Assembly (NCBI RefSeq): GCF_023716665.1
Contig: NZ_CP071859.1
Span: 2,480,001 to 2,544,000, forward strand
DNA length: 64,000 nucleotides
Direction of reading: 5' to 3'
From: Vibrio sp. SCSIO 43135
GTDB lineage: Bacteria; Pseudomonadota; Gammaproteobacteria; Enterobacterales; Vibrionaceae
Shown here: positions 1 to 8,911 of the stretch, piece after piece
How the letters are laid out: each line of letters opens with the position of its first letter
How positions within the stretch are numbered: the stretch's first letter is position 1
The notes under the pieces: generated by a model
What the model was told of the DNA's origin: nothing
Database searches by the model: none
The model's input: only the letters and a program-made list of their open reading frames with translations
Program-made: the position numbers and the translations under genes

Positions 1-362
1 GCCACCATCTGTGCCGAGTACTCGTCGTTTTCACCAATAAAAATGGTTGAGCCTGGCTTTGGTGACTTAGAGCAGCGAACATGAGCAAGAATACTTTTCT
101 CGTCCAATACACGTTCAACCAGAACCTCAAGTTTACCGCCCGATTCTTTACGGCCAAACATACGCGCAGGAATAACGCGCGTGTTGTTGAATACCACCAG
201 ATCACCCGGTTGGACTTGGTCCAATACATCAGTAAATGTGCCATCGCTTAGCTCACCACTGTTGCCATCTAACTGCAATAAACGGCTAGAAGTACGCTCT
301 GGTTGAGGGTAACGAGCAATCAGCTCATCAGGTAAATCAAAGTGGAAATCGGATACTTGCAT
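1..362 (-). CDS. queA: tRNA queuosine biosynthesis protein QueA, partial (N-terminal part)
   Basis: S-adenosylmethionine:tRNA ribosyltransferase-isomerase, which moves the ribosyl group of SAM onto preQ1 in tRNA to give epoxyqueuosine. The reverse strand from the ATG at 362 reads [20 protein letters not shown] and later [17 protein letters not shown], both characteristic of the QueA N-terminus. About 120 codons are present; the rest of the gene lies before position 1. The ribosome binding site is weak. A sigma70-like promoter lies about 90-120 bases upstream. The call rests on strong family resemblance; only the 3' part is missing from view. Confidence 0.95.
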   Translation of the reverse strand, partial: MQVSDFHFDLPDELIARYPQPERTSSRLLQLDGNSGELSDGTFTDVLDQVQPGDLVVFNNTRVIPARMFGRKESGGKLEVLVERVLDEKSILAHVRCSKSPKPGSTIFIGENDEYSAQMV

Positions 363-697
363 GGTACTAATCTTTTGTCGTGGTTTCTAAATGTCGTGAT
401 GAGTCGAACTGATTCTGTCACAAACAGACGACGAGTTTTTCGCAGCCGACTAGTATAGGTTTCCCTGCTTGAATAGCAAGGATTGTGATGTCAAATATTG
501 TAAATCTGCATGTGCTACAGGCAGGTATTGAGTCGCCTCAAAAACAGCATTTTCTGACGACATATTTCGCCACACTTTTTTTAAGGTAATTACAACAAAA
601 ACGAACTAGCTCCCAGTTAAGCGTAGGGAAAGAAACTATATTTAATTTATACCCACATAGCTTGTTATATACCAATAAGAACACTCAGGAGGCTGCT
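363..697. other. Divergent intergenic region queA / CBS gene
   Basis: 335 bases without a credible gene. It should carry the promoters for queA (minus) and for the CBS-domain gene (plus). Apart from the queA promoter candidate I see no convincing palindrome, RNA structure or small coding frame. The last part (about 570-660) is AT-rich and could hold the plus-strand promoter, but no clear pair of boxes stands out. Confidence 0.5.
452..479 (-). promoter_or_regulatory. Putative sigma70 promoter of queA
   Basis: On the minus strand a TTGCTA box (474-479) is followed after 16 bases by TATACT (452-457). It points toward queA, whose start is at 362. Inferred from box match and spacing only. Confidence 0.45.
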
Positions 698-1147
698 ATG
701 ATCAAGGTTGAAGACATGATGACGCGTAACCCTCATACCTTGTTACGTTCTCATACCCTCGCCGATGCCAAACACATGATGGAAGCGCTCGACATTCGCC
801 ATATCCCAGTCGTAGATGCAGACAGGCAACTGCTTGGTATCATTACTCAAAGAGATATTCTCTCAGCACAAGAATCTAGCTTACAAAAACTTCCTTCCGA
901 AAACTCCTACACACTCGCCACACCACTGAATGATGTCATGCACACCAGCATTATGACCGCTTCGCCTTTTGCGGGATTAAAAGAAAGTGCTAAGTACATG
1001 CAAAAACATAAAGTCGGCTGTTTGCCTGTGGTAGATAAAGGAGAGTTGGTTGGCATTATTACCGACAGCGATTTTGTTTCTATCGCCATTAACCTGCTAG
1101 AACTGCAAGAAGATACCGAACCAGAAGAACTTGAACTCGAAGATTAA
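698..1147 (+). CDS. Two-CBS-domain protein
   Basis: A 149-residue cytoplasmic protein made almost entirely of a CBS (Bateman) pair: CBS1 about residues 1-60 (MIKVEDMMTRNPHTL, with IPVVD and LGIITQRDIL) and CBS2 about 75-135 (MHTSIMTASP, with LPVVDKGELVGIITDSDF). The tail is very acidic (EDTEPEELELED). CBS pairs usually bind adenine nucleotides or SAM and act as regulatory modules; the partner here is unknown. The start at 698 is chosen because a strong AGGAGG lies at 687-692; an in-frame start at 662 has no such site. Monocistronic, convergent with aceA, whose terminator begins at its stop codon. Confidence 0.85.
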   Translation: MIKVEDMMTRNPHTLLRSHTLADAKHMMEALDIRHIPVVDADRQLLGIITQRDILSAQESSLQKLPSENSYTLATPLNDVMHTSIMTASPFAGLKESAKYMQKHKVGCLPVVDKGELVGIITDSDFVSIAINLLELQEDTEPEELELED

Positions 1148-1171
1148 AAAAAAGAGCGGCCGAAGCCGCTC
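1147..1171 (-). terminator. aceA terminator
   Basis: Perfect 7-bp stem GAGCGGC / GCCGCTC with a four-base loop (1154-1171). On the minus strand it is followed by a run of eight T. It therefore ends the aceBA transcript. The T-run reaches the stop codon of the convergent CBS gene. Confidence 0.8.
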
Positions 1172-1218
1172 AAAAAGTGTCGCAGTTTTTATTATTCGTA
1201 GGGGCCAACTAGCCCAGC

Positions 1219-2529
1219 TTAGAATTGGTCTTCTTCAGTAGAGCCCGTTAATGCTGTTACCGATGAGTTACCACCTTGAATGGTGTTTGTCATTCGGTCG
1301 AAGTAGCCTGTACCCACTTCTTGTTGGTGCGCCACAAACGTGTAGCCTTTCTCTGCAGCTTCAAACTCTGGACGCTGAACTTTCTCAACGTAGTGACGCA
1401 TACCTTCACCCTGCGCATAAGCGTGTGCCAGTTCAAACATGTTGAACCACATGTTGTGAATACCCGCCAACGTAATGAACTGGTATTTGTAACCCATGTC
1501 CGCAAGCTCTTGCTGGAACTTAGCAATCGTTTCAGAGTCTAGGTTTTTCTCCCAGTTGAACGATGGCGAACAGTTATAAGCTAATAGCTGGTCTGGGTAT
1601 TCTGCATGAATCGCTTCTGCAAACTTACGCGCTTCTTCTAGACAAGGTGTCGCGGTTTCACACCAAATAAGGTCGGCATATGGTGCGTAAGCCAAACCGC
1701 GAGAAATTGCTTGGTCGATACCCGCTTTCACTCGGTAGAAGCCTTCTGCCGTACGCTCGCCTTCGATAAAGTCACGATCGTATGGGTCGCAATCTGAAGT
1801 AAGCAGGTCTGCAGCGTTAGCATCGGTACGTGCAATAACTAACGTTGTGGTTCCTGACACATCAGCAGCTAAACGAGCTGCAACCAGCTTTTGCACCGCT
1901 TCTTGAGTTGGAACAAGTACCTTACCGCCCATGTGACCACATTTTTTCACTGACGCAAGTTGGTCTTCAAAGTGAACACCCGCAGCACCAGACTCGATCA
2001 TGTTCTTCATTAATTCATAAGCGTTCAGTACACCACCAAAGCCAGCTTCTGCATCTGCAACGATTGGTAGGAAGTAATCAATACCGCCTTCATCTTCCGG
2101 TGTCTTGCCACCAGCCCATTGAATCTGGTCTGCGCGGCGGAACGAATTATTGATGCGCTTCACTACCGCAGGTACTGAGTCTACTGGGTATAGTGATTGG
2201 TCTGGGTACATGGTAGATGCCGTGTTGTTATCCGCTGCAACCTGCCAACCCGATAGATAAATCGCTTCAATACCGGCTTTCGCTTGTTGTACTGCTTGGC
2301 CACCAGTCAGTGCGCCCAAACAGTTCACATAGCCTTTCTTAGAAGAACCATTGACCAATGACCATAGCTTGTCAGCACCGCGTTGCGCGATAGTGTTAGC
2401 CGGTACCATTGAACCGCGAAGTTCTACTACTTCTTCTGCAGTGTAAGTACGTTTTACGTTTTTCCAACGTGGGTTAGTTGCCCAGTCTTTTTCCAAAGCT
2501 TCGATTTGTTGGCGGCGAGTTAATGTCAT
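1219..2529 (-). CDS. aceA: Isocitrate lyase
   Basis: Cleaves isocitrate to succinate and glyoxylate, the first step of the glyoxylate shunt, so that acetate or fatty acids can supply C4 units. The 436-residue protein is close to the usual enterobacterial length. The catalytic loop KKCGH is at about residues 195-199, with Cys197 as the expected catalytic base. Lies 176 bases downstream of aceB on the same strand and is probably cotranscribed with it. It ends with the hairpin at 1154-1171. No aceK follows, unlike the enterobacterial aceBAK operon. Confidence 0.97.
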   Translation of the reverse strand: MTLTRRQQIEALEKDWATNPRWKNVKRTYTAEEVVELRGSMVPANTIAQRGADKLWSLVNGSSKKGYVNCLGALTGGQAVQQAKAGIEAIYLSGWQVAADNNTASTMYPDQSLYPVDSVPAVVKRINNSFRRADQIQWAGGKTPEDEGGIDYFLPIVADAEAGFGGVLNAYELMKNMIESGAAGVHFEDQLASVKKCGHMGGKVLVPTQEAVQKLVAARLAADVSGTTTLVIARTDANAADLLTSDCDPYDRDFIEGERTAEGFYRVKAGIDQAISRGLAYAPYADLIWCETATPCLEEARKFAEAIHAEYPDQLLAYNCSPSFNWEKNLDSETIAKFQQELADMGYKYQFITLAGIHNMWFNMFELAHAYAQGEGMRHYVEKVQRPEFEAAEKGYTFVAHQQEVGTGYFDRMTNTIQGGNSSVTALTGSTEEDQF

Positions 2530-2705
2530 GGTCTATCCCTCATTTTGGTGCACGGCGTGTCAACTCTCTGGTCAACGACGGGTGCGATGGTCTTCCATTT
2601 CCTCAGCAGTACATCTCTCTCTGCATTCGAAAACTGATTTCACGTTATTGGTTATTAATGTTGTTCGTTGATTAATCAGGATTAATCGGTATTACTCAAA
2701 ATCTG

Positions 2706-4349
2706 TTAGTCCAAGTAGTCATAACCTGGAATGGTTAAGAAATTAGTCAGCTCGTCACTGGTGGTGAGTTTCGCCATCAATTTAGCGGCTTCATCAAAAC
2801 GCCCGCTGTTGAATCGCTCTTCACCGATTTCTTGCTTAACGACTTGGATCTCTTCTTCAAGGTATTGCTCAAACAAGTCTTTGGTGACAACTTGGCCGTT
2901 ATCGAGTGACTTATTGTGTTGAATCCATTGCCAGATTGAAGCTCGCGATATTTCAGCAGTCGCTGCGTCTTCCATCATGCCGTAAATCGGTACACAGCCA
3001 TTTCCAGAGATCCACGCTTCAATGTATTGCAGCGCAACCCGAATGTTATGGCGCATGCCTTGTTCAGTTCGCTTCCCTTCACAAGGGGCCAATAGTTGCT
3101 CTGCGGTGATCGGTGCATCTTCACTGCGCGATATGTCCAGTTGGTTGATACGCTCGCCAAAGGTGTTGTCGAACACTTCAAGTGCAGTATCTGCCAACCC
3201 AGGGTGAGCAACCCAAGTACCATCATGTCCGTTGTTCGCTTCCAATGATTTATCATTACGGATCTTATCGAGCACTTGCTGATTCACCTGAGGGTCTTTT
3301 GCTGGGATAAAGGCGGCCATACCTCCCATTGCAAATGCTCCTCTCTGATGACACGTTCTTACAAGTAAACGTGAATATGCATTAAGGAACGGCTTTTCCA
3401 TGGTCACTGCCTGTCTGTCTGGCAGCACGCGGTCGGGGTGATTCTTCAACGTTTTGATATAGCTAAAAATGTAGTCCCAGCGGCCACAGTTCAGGCCGAC
3501 AATATGTTCTTTTAGCGCGAACAAGATTTCATTCATTTCGAACACTGCTGGAAGCGTTTCTATCAGAACCGTCGCCTTGATCGTTCCCGTATCTAAACCG
3601 AAGTATTCCTCAGTGAAATGGAATACATCGCTCCACCACTTAGCCTCATGATGAGACTGTAGTTTAGGGACATAAAAGTAAGGACCGCTCCCTTTAGCCA
3701 GCAGCGCTTTGTGGTTGTTATAGAAATAAAGCGCGAAGTCAAAAAGAGCGCCAGGGATGATTTTGCCGTTGAAAAGTACATGCTTTTCTTTCAAGTGCAG
3801 ACCACGCACACGACAAATCAATACCGCTGGGTCTTCAGTCAATTGATAGTGCTTGCCATTGCTAGGGTTGGTGTAACTGATGGTGCCATTTACCGCATCA
3901 CGCAAGTTAATCTGACCATCCAATACTTTATCCCATGCCGGTGCCATCGAATCTTCGAAGTCCGCCATGAACACTTTTACGTTCGCGTTCAACGCATTAA
4001 TCACCATTTTACGGTCAGTAGGACCAGTGATTTCTACGCGGCGGTCTTGCAGATCCTTTGGAATACCTAGGATTTTCCAGCTTCCTTCGCGGATATCTTG
4101 CGTATCCTCTAGGAAATCAGGCAGTTCACCCTGATCGATTTTTTCCTGTCGGGCTTCACGAGCCATCAACAAGTCATCGACTCTATCGGCAAACTTCTCA
4201 CACAGCAGAGACAAAAGGGTTTGGGCTTCAACAGGGAAAATAGCTTGGTGTTCTGGCGAAAGGGTACCAGCAACCTCAAGCATGCCTTCTTGGGCTTCGG
4301 CTGTTATTGTTCTTTTCTCTTGTGTGTTTTCTGAAACTGGAGCAAGCAT
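2706..4349 (-). CDS. aceB: Malate synthase A
   Basis: Condenses glyoxylate with acetyl-CoA to malate, the second glyoxylate-shunt step. The 547-residue length fits the A isoform (about 530-550) rather than the larger G isoform. Family segments include LICRVRGLHLKEKH, ADFEDSMAP and GMMEDAATAEISRASIWQW, which carries the conserved acidic residue near the active site. The ATG at 4349 is preceded by AAGGATAG. First gene of an aceB-aceA unit. A Cra-like site (4687-4700) lies far upstream. Confidence 0.97.
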   Translation of the reverse strand: MLAPVSENTQEKRTITAEAQEGMLEVAGTLSPEHQAIFPVEAQTLLSLLCEKFADRVDDLLMAREARQEKIDQGELPDFLEDTQDIREGSWKILGIPKDLQDRRVEITGPTDRKMVINALNANVKVFMADFEDSMAPAWDKVLDGQINLRDAVNGTISYTNPSNGKHYQLTEDPAVLICRVRGLHLKEKHVLFNGKIIPGALFDFALYFYNNHKALLAKGSGPYFYVPKLQSHHEAKWWSDVFHFTEEYFGLDTGTIKATVLIETLPAVFEMNEILFALKEHIVGLNCGRWDYIFSYIKTLKNHPDRVLPDRQAVTMEKPFLNAYSRLLVRTCHQRGAFAMGGMAAFIPAKDPQVNQQVLDKIRNDKSLEANNGHDGTWVAHPGLADTALEVFDNTFGERINQLDISRSEDAPITAEQLLAPCEGKRTEQGMRHNIRVALQYIEAWISGNGCVPIYGMMEDAATAEISRASIWQWIQHNKSLDNGQVVTKDLFEQYLEEEIQVVKQEIGEERFNSGRFDEAAKLMAKLTTSDELTNFLTIPGYDYLD

Positions 4350-4796
4350 AACTATCTATCCTTAGACCTATCCTAAAACCTCTCAAAAACACATTTGTAA
4401 CTATAAAACTACAATTTACATTTTCTGTTATCAGTGCGTTTTGAGCATTTCTTGTTGTTTGTTGTCTATACCTTCACTTAGTAGAGAAGGTTTTTCAAGA
4501 CTGTCGGAACTAGACATAAGTCTTACAGAACCTTTATTTAACTTATACCAACATCCATTAGAGTAAAAGACCCAAAGTTAACAAAAGGTTAAATTCGAAG
4601 TTTTATTCCGTTTGAAACAAGTGCTTGATTTTAGCCCTAAAAATGTAAGTAGTTACGTAATAAAATTACAGTAAAATTGGACTAGTAAAACCGTTTCAAA
4701 CGCATGTATGAAATAAAAAATAGAAGGGAAAGCTATATGCCACCGAGTTGGGCATAGTGATGAGTATGCATATTTAAACAACTGCTTTACTCAAAT
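4350..4796. other. Upstream region of aceB
   Basis: AT-rich non-coding stretch between aceB and the palindrome cluster. No small gene is convincing. It has several TGTAA/TTACA words (for example near 4388-4425 and 4643-4675) that may belong to the same recognition pattern as the palindromes at 4797-4871, plus the Cra-like site listed separately. The aceB promoter should lie here, but I cannot choose one box pair. Confidence 0.4.
4687..4700 (-). promoter_or_regulatory. Cra (FruR)-like site upstream of aceB
   Basis: The minus strand reads TTTGAAACGGTTTT, which matches the core of the Cra pattern (TGAAWCSNTHHW) but not its two leading bases. Cra controls aceBAK in Escherichia coli. The site is about 340 bases from the aceB start, farther than usual, so this is tentative. 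Confidence 0.3.
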
Positions 4797-4871
4797 ATGT
4801 AAAATTTACATTGTGAAATTTCACAATTTAATGAAACCTTCAATCAAGATTACTTGTGAAATTTTACAAGT
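4797..4871. promoter_or_regulatory. Three tandem AT-rich palindromes
   Basis: Three adjacent dyads: ATGTAAAATTTACAT at 4797-4811 (perfect about one central base), ATTGTGAAATTTCACAAT at 4810-4827 (perfect, 18 bp), and ACTTGTGAAATTTTACAAGT at 4852-4871 (one mismatched pair of ten). They share a TGTRAAA-TTYACA core. The first two overlap by two bases and the third is spaced about four helical turns away. This looks like an operator array for a dimeric repressor or activator. The factor is unknown and the target could be aceBA. Confidence 0.5.
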
Positions 4872-4896
4872 TAAAGTTAACTGACAGAATATAATG

Positions 4897-4930
4897 CTAA
4901 AAAGCACACCAATTACAGTGTGCTTTTTAG
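4897..4930 (-). terminator. oxyR terminator
   Basis: Perfect 13-bp inverted repeat CTAAAAAGCACAC / GTGTGCTTTTTAG with an eight-base loop. It lies 36 bases after the oxyR stop and gives a T-run on the minus strand. Confidence 0.85.
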
Positions 4931-4965
4931 GGTAAAAACCAAATAAAAGTGGCTACGACCAAACT

Positions 4966-5871
4966 CTATAGTAGCTCCGAGACAACATCAGCTAATTGAT
5001 TGAAAGTGTTCACTCGTGAAGAACTCGGGCGCCAAACCAAGCCAATATCACGATAAGCTTGTTGGCCAGGGGGATCGATAACGACCAAGTTTTGGTTGTC
5101 CAGTAATCCATGATCAATCGCCATTTGAGGAATAAACGTAGTCCCCAGCCCATTCGCAACCATCTGCACGAGCGTGTGCAAGCTAGTTGCAGTAAATGGA
5201 TTGATCTTTTCTCTTTCCGTTAATTTACAGGCAGATACCGCATGTTCTGTAAGACAGTGCTCTTTTTCTAATAGGAATACTGACTCATCGGGTAAGTCAT
5301 CGTATTTAATTGGAACACGAATCCCATCCGCTTGATTACGGCTAATCACCATCCGAAACGGGTCTTGTCCAACCACCTTACTTTGCATTCCATCGATTTC
5401 GACGGGAAGCGCCAAAATCAGTACATCTAATTCGCCATGGCGCAACGCTTCTAATAGGTTGGTGGTCGTGTCTTCTCTTAGTAGCAAGTTAAGCTGGGGA
5501 AATCGCGCATTGGCCTCTTGAACAAGGTCACACAACAAAAATGGCGCTATCGTTGGAATACAGCCCACTTTAAGCTGGCCTTGCATTTTGTCGCCTTGGC
5601 ATAGATTACCCAACTCGACCAGATCTTGCCCTTTCGCCAATAACTCTCGGCCTTGCTGCACCACCAGTTCTCCCGCTTGGGTAAATACTAATGGGCTTTT
5701 TTTATCTTTCTTTTCATATAAAGGACAACCAATCAGCTCTTCAAGGTTTTGGATACCTTTACTCAAAGTAGATTGGCTAACAAAACACTTATCGGCGGCG
5801 TCGCCAAAGTGGCGGGTTTCGTGAAGCGTGACTAAGTAATGTAACTGCTTCAAACTTGGCCATTTATTCAT
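4966..5871 (-). CDS. oxyR: Hydrogen peroxide sensor and activator OxyR (LysR family)
   Basis: LysR-type regulator of 301 residues. The winged helix-turn-helix is at about residues 4-60 and the sensing domain from about 90 onward. Two cysteines, Cys206 and Cys215 (EKEHCLTEHAVSACKL), have the same nine-residue spacing as the redox pair Cys199/Cys208 of E. coli OxyR, so peroxide sensing by disulfide formation is expected. It is divergent from a 2-Cys peroxiredoxin gene, a typical OxyR target, and probably controls that gene and itself from the 199-bp region between them. Ends with a perfect hairpin at 4897-4930. Confidence 0.95.
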   Translation of the reverse strand: MNKWPSLKQLHYLVTLHETRHFGDAADKCFVSQSTLSKGIQNLEELIGCPLYEKKDKKSPLVFTQAGELVVQQGRELLAKGQDLVELGNLCQGDKMQGQLKVGCIPTIAPFLLCDLVQEANARFPQLNLLLREDTTTNLLEALRHGELDVLILALPVEIDGMQSKVVGQDPFRMVISRNQADGIRVPIKYDDLPDESVFLLEKEHCLTEHAVSACKLTEREKINPFTATSLHTLVQMVANGLGTTFIPQMAIDHGLLDNQNLVVIDPPGQQAYRDIGLVWRPSSSRVNTFNQLADVVSELL

Positions 5872-5904
5872 AATTCTATTGATAATTCACTGGGAAAAAT
5901 TGAT

Positions 5905-5992
5905 CTCTATAATAGATTTAGTCTTATCGCTTTTTTCGATTAACTTAATCTATTTATTTCGCTTTTTTCTATACTACAACCTGTACTATAGT
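5905..5992. promoter_or_regulatory. Putative OxyR control region for the peroxiredoxin gene
   Basis: The divergent spacer contains ATAG/CTAT half-sites of the kind used by OxyR: an ATAGAT near 5911, ATCTAT near 5948, and an inverted CTATA / TATAG pair at 5969-5973 and 5987-5991. TACTATAGT at about 5984-5992 could be the -10 box. The sites do not fully match the tetrameric OxyR consensus, so their exact borders are inferred. Confidence 0.4.
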
Positions 5993-6070
5993 TTGTCGCG
6001 AATAAACACGGACTAAACCAAGACACAATCGTCTGGTTTGGAACTAACCATACTTTTTAGGAGCAAAAAA

Positions 6071-6679
6071 ATGGTACTAGTAGGTCGTCAAGCCCCTGAC
6101 TTTACTGCTGCAGCAGTTCTAGGTAACGGTGAAATCGTTGATAACTTCAACTTCGCAGAATTCACTAAAGGTAAGAAAGCGGTTGTTTTCTTCTACCCAC
6201 TAGACTTCACTTTCGTTTGCCCATCTGAACTAATCGCATTCGACAACCGTCTAGCTGATTTCCAAGCTAAAGGCGTTGAAGTAATCGGTGTTTCTATCGA
6301 TTCTCAATTCTCTCATAACGCATGGCGTAACACTGCTATCGAAGATGGCGGTATCGGTCAAGTTAAGTACCCACTAGTTGCTGACGTTAAGCACGAAATC
6401 TGTAAAGCATACGACGTTGAGCACCCAGAAGCAGGCGTTGCTTTCCGTGGTTCTTTCCTAATCGACGCTGAAGGTGTTGTTCGTCACCAAGTAGTTAACG
6501 ACCTTCCACTAGGCCGTAACATCGACGAAATGCTACGCATGGTAGACGCGCTAAACTTCCACGAGAAGAACGGTGAAGTTTGTCCTGCACAATGGGAAGA
6601 AGGTAAAGCTGGTATGGACGCATCTCCAAAAGGTGTTGCAGCGTTCCTATCTGAGCACGCAGAAGACCTAAGCAAGTAA
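6071..6679 (+). CDS. Typical 2-Cys peroxiredoxin (AhpC/Prx family)
   Basis: Thiol peroxidase of 202 residues that reduces hydrogen peroxide and organic peroxides. The peroxidatic Cys50 is in FTFVCPSE and the resolving Cys171 in GEVCPAQW, as in the AhpC/Prx1 group. A GGIG motif is present (about 93-96), but the C-terminal YF motif linked to overoxidation sensitivity is absent, which suggests a robust enzyme. The start at 6071 follows AGGAGC at 6059-6064; the longer frame from 6038 lacks support. Codon use is strongly biased, as in highly expressed genes. Divergent from oxyR. No ahpF is adjacent, so the electron donor is not shown here. Confidence 0.93.
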   Translation: MVLVGRQAPDFTAAAVLGNGEIVDNFNFAEFTKGKKAVVFFYPLDFTFVCPSELIAFDNRLADFQAKGVEVIGVSIDSQFSHNAWRNTAIEDGGIGQVKYPLVADVKHEICKAYDVEHPEAGVAFRGSFLIDAEGVVRHQVVNDLPLGRNIDEMLRMVDALNFHEKNGEVCPAQWEEGKAGMDASPKGVAAFLSEHAEDLSK

Positions 6680-6803
6680 TCTCTACTTAAACTTACCTCA
6701 GCTCAATAGGTAAGTGATGGTTGGAACTCTCTATAAAGAGAACATAAAGCATAAGCTATAGCGCAAAGCGCACGCCAATCAGTTTTAAGTAAAGTCTTAT
6801 ATC

Positions 6804-6832
6804 AAAGCCCGAAGCACTGCTTCGGGCTTTTT
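6804..6832 (+). terminator. Peroxiredoxin gene terminator
   Basis: Stem AAAGCCCGAAG / CTTCGGGCTTT followed by T residues, 125 bases after the stop codon. The intervening stretch (6680-6803) shows no gene. Confidence 0.85.
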
Positions 6833-6963
6833 GTATTCTCCGTTGCAAGTAACCGCTACTTAAGGTGTTTGTCGTCGTTTATTCGTACGGATATAAACTG
6901 GCTATTTTCTGCTCACTCTTACAGTAGTATCTAAGTTATCTCTATCTTTATTAAAGGAATAAT

Positions 6964-7605
6964 ATGAAAGAGCTAATCATTCATACCATTACCGTTTTTA
7001 TGGGCTTCTTTGCGATAATGAATCCTATCGCTAACACGCCTATTTTTCTTGGTCTCACCAATGGCAATGACCGAGATACGGTAAAATCCGTCGCGTTTCG
7101 TTCGGTACTTATTGCCTTCTTCATTGTTGCCACCTTTGCTATATCGGGAAAAGTCATCTTCGACCTATTCGGGATTACGCTTTATGCACTGCGCATTACC
7201 GGAGGCATCTTGGTCTTTCTCATTGGCTTTCATATGCTGCAAGGGGACTCAACCCATGGAAAAACTAAAGAGAAAGCGAATTCGGATGCGCAAAAAGATG
7301 CGGCGCTAAGTGTTGCTGTATCTCCCTTGGCCATGCCGATACTGGCTGGGCCTGGCACGATTGCTACAGCGATGAACTTCGCCACTACCGGCGGTTTCTA
7401 TGAGACTATCATCACCATCGTTGCTTTTGGTTTATTGTGTGCGTTGACCTATTTCCTATTCGTGTTTGGTGAACGCTTTGTCAAAGCGGTTGGCCCAAGT
7501 GCTCTGAACGTGATTACTCGAATGATGGGATTGATCCTCGCTGTCATCGGCATGCAGATGCTCATAGAGGGGATTGAACAAGCCTACAAGGCTCTGTTTA
7601 TCTAG
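6964..7605 (+). CDS. MarC-family integral membrane protein
   Basis: A 213-residue hydrophobic protein with about six membrane segments. Family features are MNPIANTPIFLGLT near the N-terminus (residues 19-32), LRITGGILVFLIGFHML in the middle and AMPILAGPGTIATAM in the second half, giving the two-fold MarC/YhgN/YchE arrangement. The biochemical role of this family is not settled; early links to antibiotic resistance were not upheld. AAAGGAATA precedes the ATG. Monocistronic, with a hairpin downstream. Confidence 0.85.
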   Translation: MKELIIHTITVFMGFFAIMNPIANTPIFLGLTNGNDRDTVKSVAFRSVLIAFFIVATFAISGKVIFDLFGITLYALRITGGILVFLIGFHMLQGDSTHGKTKEKANSDAQKDAALSVAVSPLAMPILAGPGTIATAMNFATTGGFYETIITIVAFGLLCALTYFLFVFGERFVKAVGPSALNVITRMMGLILAVIGMQMLIEGIEQAYKALFI

Positions 7606-7714
7606 TGCTGCAAGTGAACTAACTGGCTCAACACTTTCACACAGCAACATTTCTTAACAGACAAACATATCTCTAAAGAGACAAACCGTATCGGTTTACA
7701 GACTTTCTTATCGT

Positions 7715-7745
7715 GCCCCCTTTCATAAACAGGGGGCTCTCTTTA
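7715..7745 (+). terminator. Terminator after the MarC-family gene
   Basis: GCCCCCT (7715-7721) pairs with AGGGGGC (7731-7737), followed by a T-rich tail. Confidence 0.7.
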
Positions 7746-7823
7746 TGATGTCCTCATCGCAAAGATTTATCATGTGACGGCAATGAGCTGTCCATTAAAG
7801 CAATTTAAACATGGAGATTTAAC

Positions 7824-8855
7824 ATGGCTTATTTTTCAGCAGCCTTCGGTACGGCAACCAAAAACCGTGATGGGAAAATCATTGAAGCATTCTTCCCTAA
7901 CCCAGTTCTAAACCCTAGCGATGCACTTATCGCATCACTGAAAGAAGTGAGTGGTTACGAACAAGGCAACCAAGCTATCGAGATCTCTGCAGCTCAAAGT
8001 GCTGACCTAGCGGCAGCATTTGAAGCTAATGGCGATGCTGCAAACGCATCATTCGCTCAAAAAGCAGCGTCTTCAGAGCAGCCACTTGTACTGGTTATTC
8101 TAGCGACGGACGAGAAGCCAGCTTCTGTAGCAGAAGGTTTCCTTAAACTACAGCTTATCTCTAATCGTCTAGTGAAGCCTCACGGTACGGTACTTGATGG
8201 TATCTTTGGCCTACTACACAACATTGCATGGACTAACGAAGGCCCAATCGATCTTCCTGAGTTGGCTGATCGTCAAATTGAAGCTCGCCTAGCTGGCCGT
8301 GCACTGAGCGTAGACTGCGTAGACAAGTTCCCGAAAATGGTGGATTACGTGGTACCAGCGGGTATTCGTATTGCTGATACTTCTCGTGTACGTCTTGGTG
8401 CTCACGTGGGCGAAGGTACAACGGTTATGCACGAAGGTTTCATCAACTTCAACGCAGGTACAACCGGCGTAAGCATGGTTGAAGGCCGTATTTCTGCAGG
8501 TGTCGTTGTCGGTGACGGTTCAGACATTGGTGGTGGTGCTTCTATCATGGGTACACTTTCTGGCGGTGGTACTGTTGTAGTATCTATTGGCGAGAACTCA
8601 CTACTCGGTGCAAACGCAGGCCTTGGCTTCCCTCTAGGCGATCGTTGTACTGTTGAATCTGGTCTTTATGTGACTGCAGGTGCGAAGGTTCGCATGCTTG
8701 ATTCTTCAGGTAACGAAGTAGAAGTAGTTAAAGCGCGCGACCTAGCAGGCGTATCCGATCTTCTGTTCCGTCGTAACTCTGTAACTGGTCAGATTGAGTG
8801 TCTAGCTAACAAAAGTGCAGTAGAGCTGAACAGCGAACTTCACAGCAACAACTAA
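7824..8855 (+). CDS. dapD: Tetrahydrodipicolinate N-succinyltransferase (long form)
   Basis: Transfers succinyl from succinyl-CoA to tetrahydrodipicolinate in the succinylase branch of lysine and meso-diaminopimelate synthesis. 343 residues, matching the long DapD type found in Vibrio and Pseudomonas rather than the about 274-residue E. coli type. The C-terminal half has the hexapeptide-repeat pattern of a left-handed beta-helix (for example VRLGAHVGEGTTVMHEGFIN and ISAGVVVGDGSDIGGGASI, about residues 187-265). ATGGAGATTTAAC gives a ribosome site before the ATG. Single gene with its own terminator. Confidence 0.95.
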   Translation: MAYFSAAFGTATKNRDGKIIEAFFPNPVLNPSDALIASLKEVSGYEQGNQAIEISAAQSADLAAAFEANGDAANASFAQKAASSEQPLVLVILATDEKPASVAEGFLKLQLISNRLVKPHGTVLDGIFGLLHNIAWTNEGPIDLPELADRQIEARLAGRALSVDCVDKFPKMVDYVVPAGIRIADTSRVRLGAHVGEGTTVMHEGFINFNAGTTGVSMVEGRISAGVVVGDGSDIGGGASIMGTLSGGGTVVVSIGENSLLGANAGLGFPLGDRCTVESGLYVTAGAKVRMLDSSGNEVEVVKARDLAGVSDLLFRRNSVTGQIECLANKSAVELNSELHSNN

Positions 8856-8881
8856 ACAGGTTGTTAACCAAATGAACATTT

Positions 8882-8911
8882 AGGGTTGGCGTATCTCGCC
8901 AGCCCTTTTTT
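8882..8911 (+). terminator. dapD terminator
   Basis: AGGGTTGGCG pairs with CGCCAGCCCT (one G-T pair), followed by six T, 26 bases after the stop. Confidence 0.85.

Noticed and set aside
3711..4070. A 119-codon plus-strand frame
   Set aside because: Fully antisense to malate synthase aceB; no ribosome site and composition that mirrors the real gene.
4810..4827. Possible CRP site in TTGTGAAATTTCACAA
   Set aside because: CRP sites need TGTGA and TCACA separated by six bases. Here the spacer is four, so a different factor is more likely.
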